The position numbers and the translations under genes were made by a program. From the NCBI GenBank assembly GCA_024449915.1, contig JAMZAV010000361.1:434001-498000 (forward strand): DNA of 64,000 bases, read 5' to 3'. Source of the DNA: Sweltsa coloradensis (taxonomy: Eukaryota; Arthropoda; Insecta; Plecoptera; Chloroperlidae). The notes below the pieces were generated by a model. That model was not told the DNA's origin. It was given only the letters and a program-made list of their open reading frames with translations, and searched no databases. Shown in pieces: positions 59,936 through 64,000 of this stretch (positions are counted from its first letter, which is position 1; each line of letters begins with the position of its first letter).

Positions 59936-62242
59936 AATATTATTGGGGTTACGTATAGTGGAGGGGATCCTCTAGTCAACTATTTTGTGCGGTTTGAGGG
60001 AATAAATTGGTATGATCTGCACTAAAAAGTGTGGAAAAGAAGGGATAACGTTTGTTGTTGTTAATTTAAGACAGAAGCTTGAACTAATCAAGGTTTGATG
60101 CTAAATTAAGAAATGTTAATTGGATTAATCAGATGCTCAAACAATTACTTCTAATTGGGTTTAAGTAGGTCATGCATGCTAAAATGTATCGATGCTACTA
60201 TCAAAATACATTTTCTTAAAATTGTTTTGGTTTTATGGCCTAAATATGCAAAAATAGTAGAAACTTTTGGTCAAACTCGAGATTATACGAAAGAAACATT
60301 CATTTGTAACGTGGAAATATATTCGTTGTAGGCCAATAAGTTATTCGCTGGATTGGTGATGAATTGGTTTTTAAATGGATCCATGAAAAAAGGTTGGTCC
60401 AAATTAATTAATCGTTCATCCGGTAAGTCTGTACATTAATAATATTCTACCTCTTCATTATGTATAAATTAGTATTACAAATCCCCATACTAAAAGCGAT
60501 ATTCAAGCCCATGTATACATCTATTTACACCAAAGAAAGCAGATCTGCAGCCGGACAGTATAGAGCACAGCAGGCGGACAAAATAACATAGAACAAAGAG
60601 TTGTGGAAGCGAGGATATACGTGAAAAACTATGAAAGTTTATTTCGTTAATTTTCTCTGACTAGAAGAAGGCAAGTTTAAAACTATATATTATGTTTTGA
60701 AAATTGATAAATTTGTTGTTATTAGGCCTAATTATCACAATTATTATTTTATTTATTATTATAATTTTTAATATATATTAATTGAATAACGATCGTCCGT
60801 TTTGGGCTCGATTGTGGGCGTTCTCTCCCTAATGGTATCGTGATTTTGAACTTCGTCCAGTCGAGCACAATGCTGTTCATTTCATCAATGTATTTTTCTA
60901 GAGGCACGTAAAATTAGCGTTTTATGTATGTGTGAAACAAAGCGTTATTTTTCCACTTCTATTTTTATTTAATTGAACATAGTATTTATAATTTGTTTAA
61001 AACATTATAATTAAGAAATATGAGGAAACCTCACAAGTCTTTGAAGGTGGTTAAGAAATAGATGCTACATCATGCTATGGAACGACACTTGACACACATC
61101 TCTACTAATGTCTTTCAAGTGTGTGTATGTGTTTGTGTAATTGTGATTGGGAGTGTGTGGAATATTGTCACAACATCACGACTGACTGACTGTATGAGTC
61201 GGGACTACCGGGGGCTCGAACTCGTGACCTCTAGAATTAAATCCTGTATTCCTTTCCTATCTCTACCCAATCCAATGTTCACTAAACCCTTTCAGACCAC
61301 GTGTATGTACATCAATTTTAAAATTTTAATCCGGGTAAACATAGTTTTTTTCCAATTTGACCCCAATTTTTTAATTTATTTGGGGTGAACAATGAAATAA
61401 TACATTTCCCCCCGTGCGAATGGCACAAAAAGTTTTTTTTTTTTAGAGATGATTGAAAACACAAATCTGCTAAAAAGGCAAAAATTGGCAAAAATGTGGT
61501 TTGTCCCGGAAATGTAAAAAATGTCCAGTTTTGCCTTGAGAAACAAAAATACAAAATATGTAAAAAAAAAGTTCAAACAAAAATCTAGTTTCAGGATTGT
61601 GTTTCAAATTTTAATTTGTACTTAAAATGAAGCTTTAATTCAAAGGCCAAAATTTCCCAGAATTCCTTAAAAAAACACAATTTAAATTTGTTGAAAAACA
61701 CTAAAAATCTTAGAAAAAATAAGAAAATTGAATTCATTGCCTAAAATGACTTAATTTAGACCAATTAAACTTGGCTCTGAAAGTTCTTTAATTAATAGTA
61801 ATGTTTTCCGCATTAGTGTTTGCAAATTGATATCGAAATACGAGTTGTTTATTTTTTAAAGATTCGCTCAGCAATTGTAACATTTGTCTTAAGTAAATAA
61901 AGTCACACTCTGTTGACTCCATGATGCAACATTTAAGAATAAACTCGCGTTCTACACGGAATAATAATACATGATTTATTCATCATTCAAACAAGATTTC
62001 TCCACTCGTTGCAGTTTTCAGTCCGGTCTTTATGCTGCGGATCTGCACGGTTTGGCTACATGTACCTAGTTATATAATGAATCTTGCTTGAAAATTAATT
62101 AATTTTAAGAGACGATGAGGATTGTACTTGTGCTTTTGTCAATGAAGTTTGCTACAAGTTTGTCAGTCATTTCAAGAAGTGATTAATATGAGACGTTAAG
62201 CAATATCAAATCATATCAAATCAATTAAAGAAGTGGATTTTT

Positions 62243-62312
62243 TGTGGCTCATTGGTCTAGTTGTTAATGCCCCTGCTTCCAATGCAGAAGGTCCCGGGTT
62301 CGAACACTGCTC
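62243..62312 (+). repeat. tRNA-Gly-like SINE head, family 1
   Basis: TGTGGCTCATTGGTCTAGTT, CTGCTTCCAATGCAG, then CCCGGGTTCGAACACTGC. Confidence 0.6.
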
Positions 62313-62656
62313 AAATAGAATAAATTTTAATTAAACATTATAAAAATGTAATGTGTGTTTGTAAAATAATAAAGCAAAATACATTCGAAAAATGTAGTCA
62401 CAAAACATGAACATTCTTTGTAGTTCTTCACTTCACGGCCAACTCTAAATAAAATGAAATAAATATTTTCGAACATCTATATAAGTTCTTTGACAATTAG
62501 GAATATTCTTCATAAACATACGACGATAACTTAAAATAAATAAACAAAATAAATTCGATGGCGCAATGGTTATATTGTTATTTGTTTAGATTTTTAAAAT
62601 GAATTTAATTCTTATGCATTTATTATCATACCCGAAAGCGACTTACAGGACGGGCA

Positions 62657-62761
62657 ATGCTCACCGGATTTCTATTTCTATCGGCAGTGTTTGTCTGTGA
62701 GTTTCCTTCTTCGAGCTTGTCGGATGCGTTGCAGGGATCCAGCCATTTGGAGCGCGATGTT
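62657..62761 (+). CDS. Candidate first coding exon, signal peptide
   Basis: From the ATG the frame reads MLTGFLFLSAVFVCEFPSSS then LSDALQGSSHLERDV and stops at a donor GTT|GTGAGT (62762), phase 0. A hydrophobic N-terminus followed by a polar leader is the pattern of a secreted-protein first exon. An acceptor-like acttacag ends at 62648, just upstream. No second exon is recognised before the window ends, so this may be the start of a gene that continues to the right, or chance. A second donor-like GTGAGT lies inside it at about 62696. Confidence 0.3.
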
Positions 62762-62799
62762 GTGAGTAGCCTACAAGAACAATAAACATTCAGGCCTTG

Positions 62800-64000
62800 G
62801 TGGAGTAATATCCCACACATACTTGGTGTACACCTCCCAATTATGATTTAAGCGTATTGAGGAGATTCTTTGGAGCTCTCTGCTACAGATTCAATACAGT
62901 TCCGAGCATTTCAAGAGGAAGGTATAAGCCTAGGCCTAGCCTATAATTTTGAATCCCCTGCCCCCCACATCCCACGATTTTGGGTAGGCCTGTCACTCGT
63001 CTTGAGCCACCGGAAGAAGCAAATGTAGGTCTGTTTGGCGTTCTAGGTGTCTAAAAGACATCGCCTAATATTCCCCCCTACCCTGTCATAATTACCACAC
63101 CACTTATGGTGATCTTGGCCTAGATATATATGGACGTGTCGTTATTTTATTATCAAAAGGTTATTGGGCATGGCCTGCATAGCCTATAGGCCTAGTAAGG
63201 CCTACAAAATACCAAATATGAGCAAAAAGGCCTACCCAACAACAATCCCCGTTTGGGACCAGGGTATTTCTCGCCGATCGTAAAAGGCGAGAAAAGACGC
63301 GAAGTCCGTCTTGCAAACATCAGCTAGGCCCATAGTAGGCCTATGTGGGGTCTAAGGCTTATTTTACTCCCCGAAACTAGAGGCGAGCTCTGGCCGGCGA
63401 CGTGAGAAACTTCCCGCTTCCATCGACAAATCCCGCCACCGGCAATTCTGAATTTTCCCGAGAACCCGAAAACTTTAATAAGTAGACTACCTAGGTAGAC
63501 TAATAAACTCTTGCTAGTGACCTAAAGACTCCGTTTAAAACGGTTATGTGGTAGGCCTACCTTAGCTGGCATAGGCCTAGGCATACTACGGTATTTCGCA
63601 AAACGAGAAGATCCACCAATTTAGCCCCCATCCCCTTCCCCAACAATGGAATTTCCTAAATGTATAGGCCTAGGCATACCTACGTTTGTACCTTATTTTG
63701 TGACGAAATGCATACCTACAGTCGCTTAAACTCATTTCATCCCCGTCTGGGTCCGGAGTAGCATTTGGCTCAAGAGTAGGCTATGACTTTGCTGATCGTA
63801 AAAGACTAGAAAAGAGGCTCACATCAGTTAGTAAGCCTGGGCCTATGTAGGTGAGTAGGCTATATTTCTTTCCGAAACGAAATGCGAGCTTTGACGGTCG
63901 TCGTCGGGGACTCCATCCCCCTCTACGACTATCCCAAAACGACGACAATTACAACACGAAATATGACAAAGATGATGCCAACCACGAAATGAGAACCACC
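62800..64000. other. Repeat-rich end of window
   Basis: Dense in the word taggcctac and variants, plus two inverted copies of the GC-rich repeat seen at 32-34 kb. If a gene starts at 62657, its next exon is not visible here. Confidence 0.35.

Larger units (their letters stand above)
58000..62200. other. Intergenic, mostly AT-rich
   Basis: Apart from the tRNA-like relics near 58.97-59.05 and 61.2 kb and the MITE at 59.5-59.9 kb, no gene or known element is recognised. Confidence 0.4.

Noticed and set aside
1..64000. Bacterial or viral defence system, operon or integrated virus
   Set aside because: No prokaryotic gene organisation, integrase, capsid or polymerase frames were seen; the only reverse transcriptase-type sequences are LINE remnants, plus a Penelope-like fragment.

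Overview
The window is nuclear DNA from a multicellular eukaryote, almost certainly an insect. Genes have short exons with GT-AG introns, intergenic DNA is AT-rich and crowded with LINE, SINE, MITE-like and fold-back repeats, and the recognisable protein families (DUF745-like coiled-coil secreted proteins, MBF2-like proteins, a DUF1397 / 27 kDa haemolymph-glycoprotein-like protein) are typical of insects. The order cannot be fixed by reading; a hemipteran-type genome is only a guess.

Layout. 0.9-4.3 kb: DUF745-like gene A on the minus strand with a TATA promoter. 4.3-9.5 kb: repeats, including a TIR element split by a Penelope-like fragment with a 9-bp target-site duplication. 9.6-11.96 kb: DUF745-like gene B (minus). 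11.3-16.5 kb: a tandem duplication of about 2.5 kb that copied only the promoter and 5' exons of gene B; the copy is decayed. 16.6-19.6 kb: a second direct duplication whose downstream copy is full of small indels. 19.8-21.8, 24.3-27.0 and 49.0-50.4 kb: three MBF2-like genes (minus); the first has a splice-phase conflict and the second has lost its start codon at a repeat boundary. 27.9-31.5 kb: two degenerate LINEs and a 0.5-kb palindrome. 34.4-45.7 kb: a plus-strand multi-exon gene with Ig-like exons, intact splice sites but several frameshifts and stops, with a 2.3-kb palindrome in one intron. 51.3-52.0 kb: an intact intronless DUF1397-type secreted glycoprotein (plus). 53.2-57.9 kb: DUF745-like gene C (minus). 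58-64 kb: mostly repeats, with one candidate signal-peptide exon near 62.7 kb.

The recognisable intact products all carry predicted signal peptides, so this looks like a cluster of secreted or extracellular proteins. The three DUF745-like genes share a TATA promoter with a noncoding first exon, a short leader, a dibasic KRG site, an Ala/Gln-rich coiled-coil body and a C-terminal GHPWA. One internal exon is nearly identical in all three while its flanks have diverged, which suggests gene conversion. Exons, splice phases and repeats below were read by eye; no alignment or database search was run.
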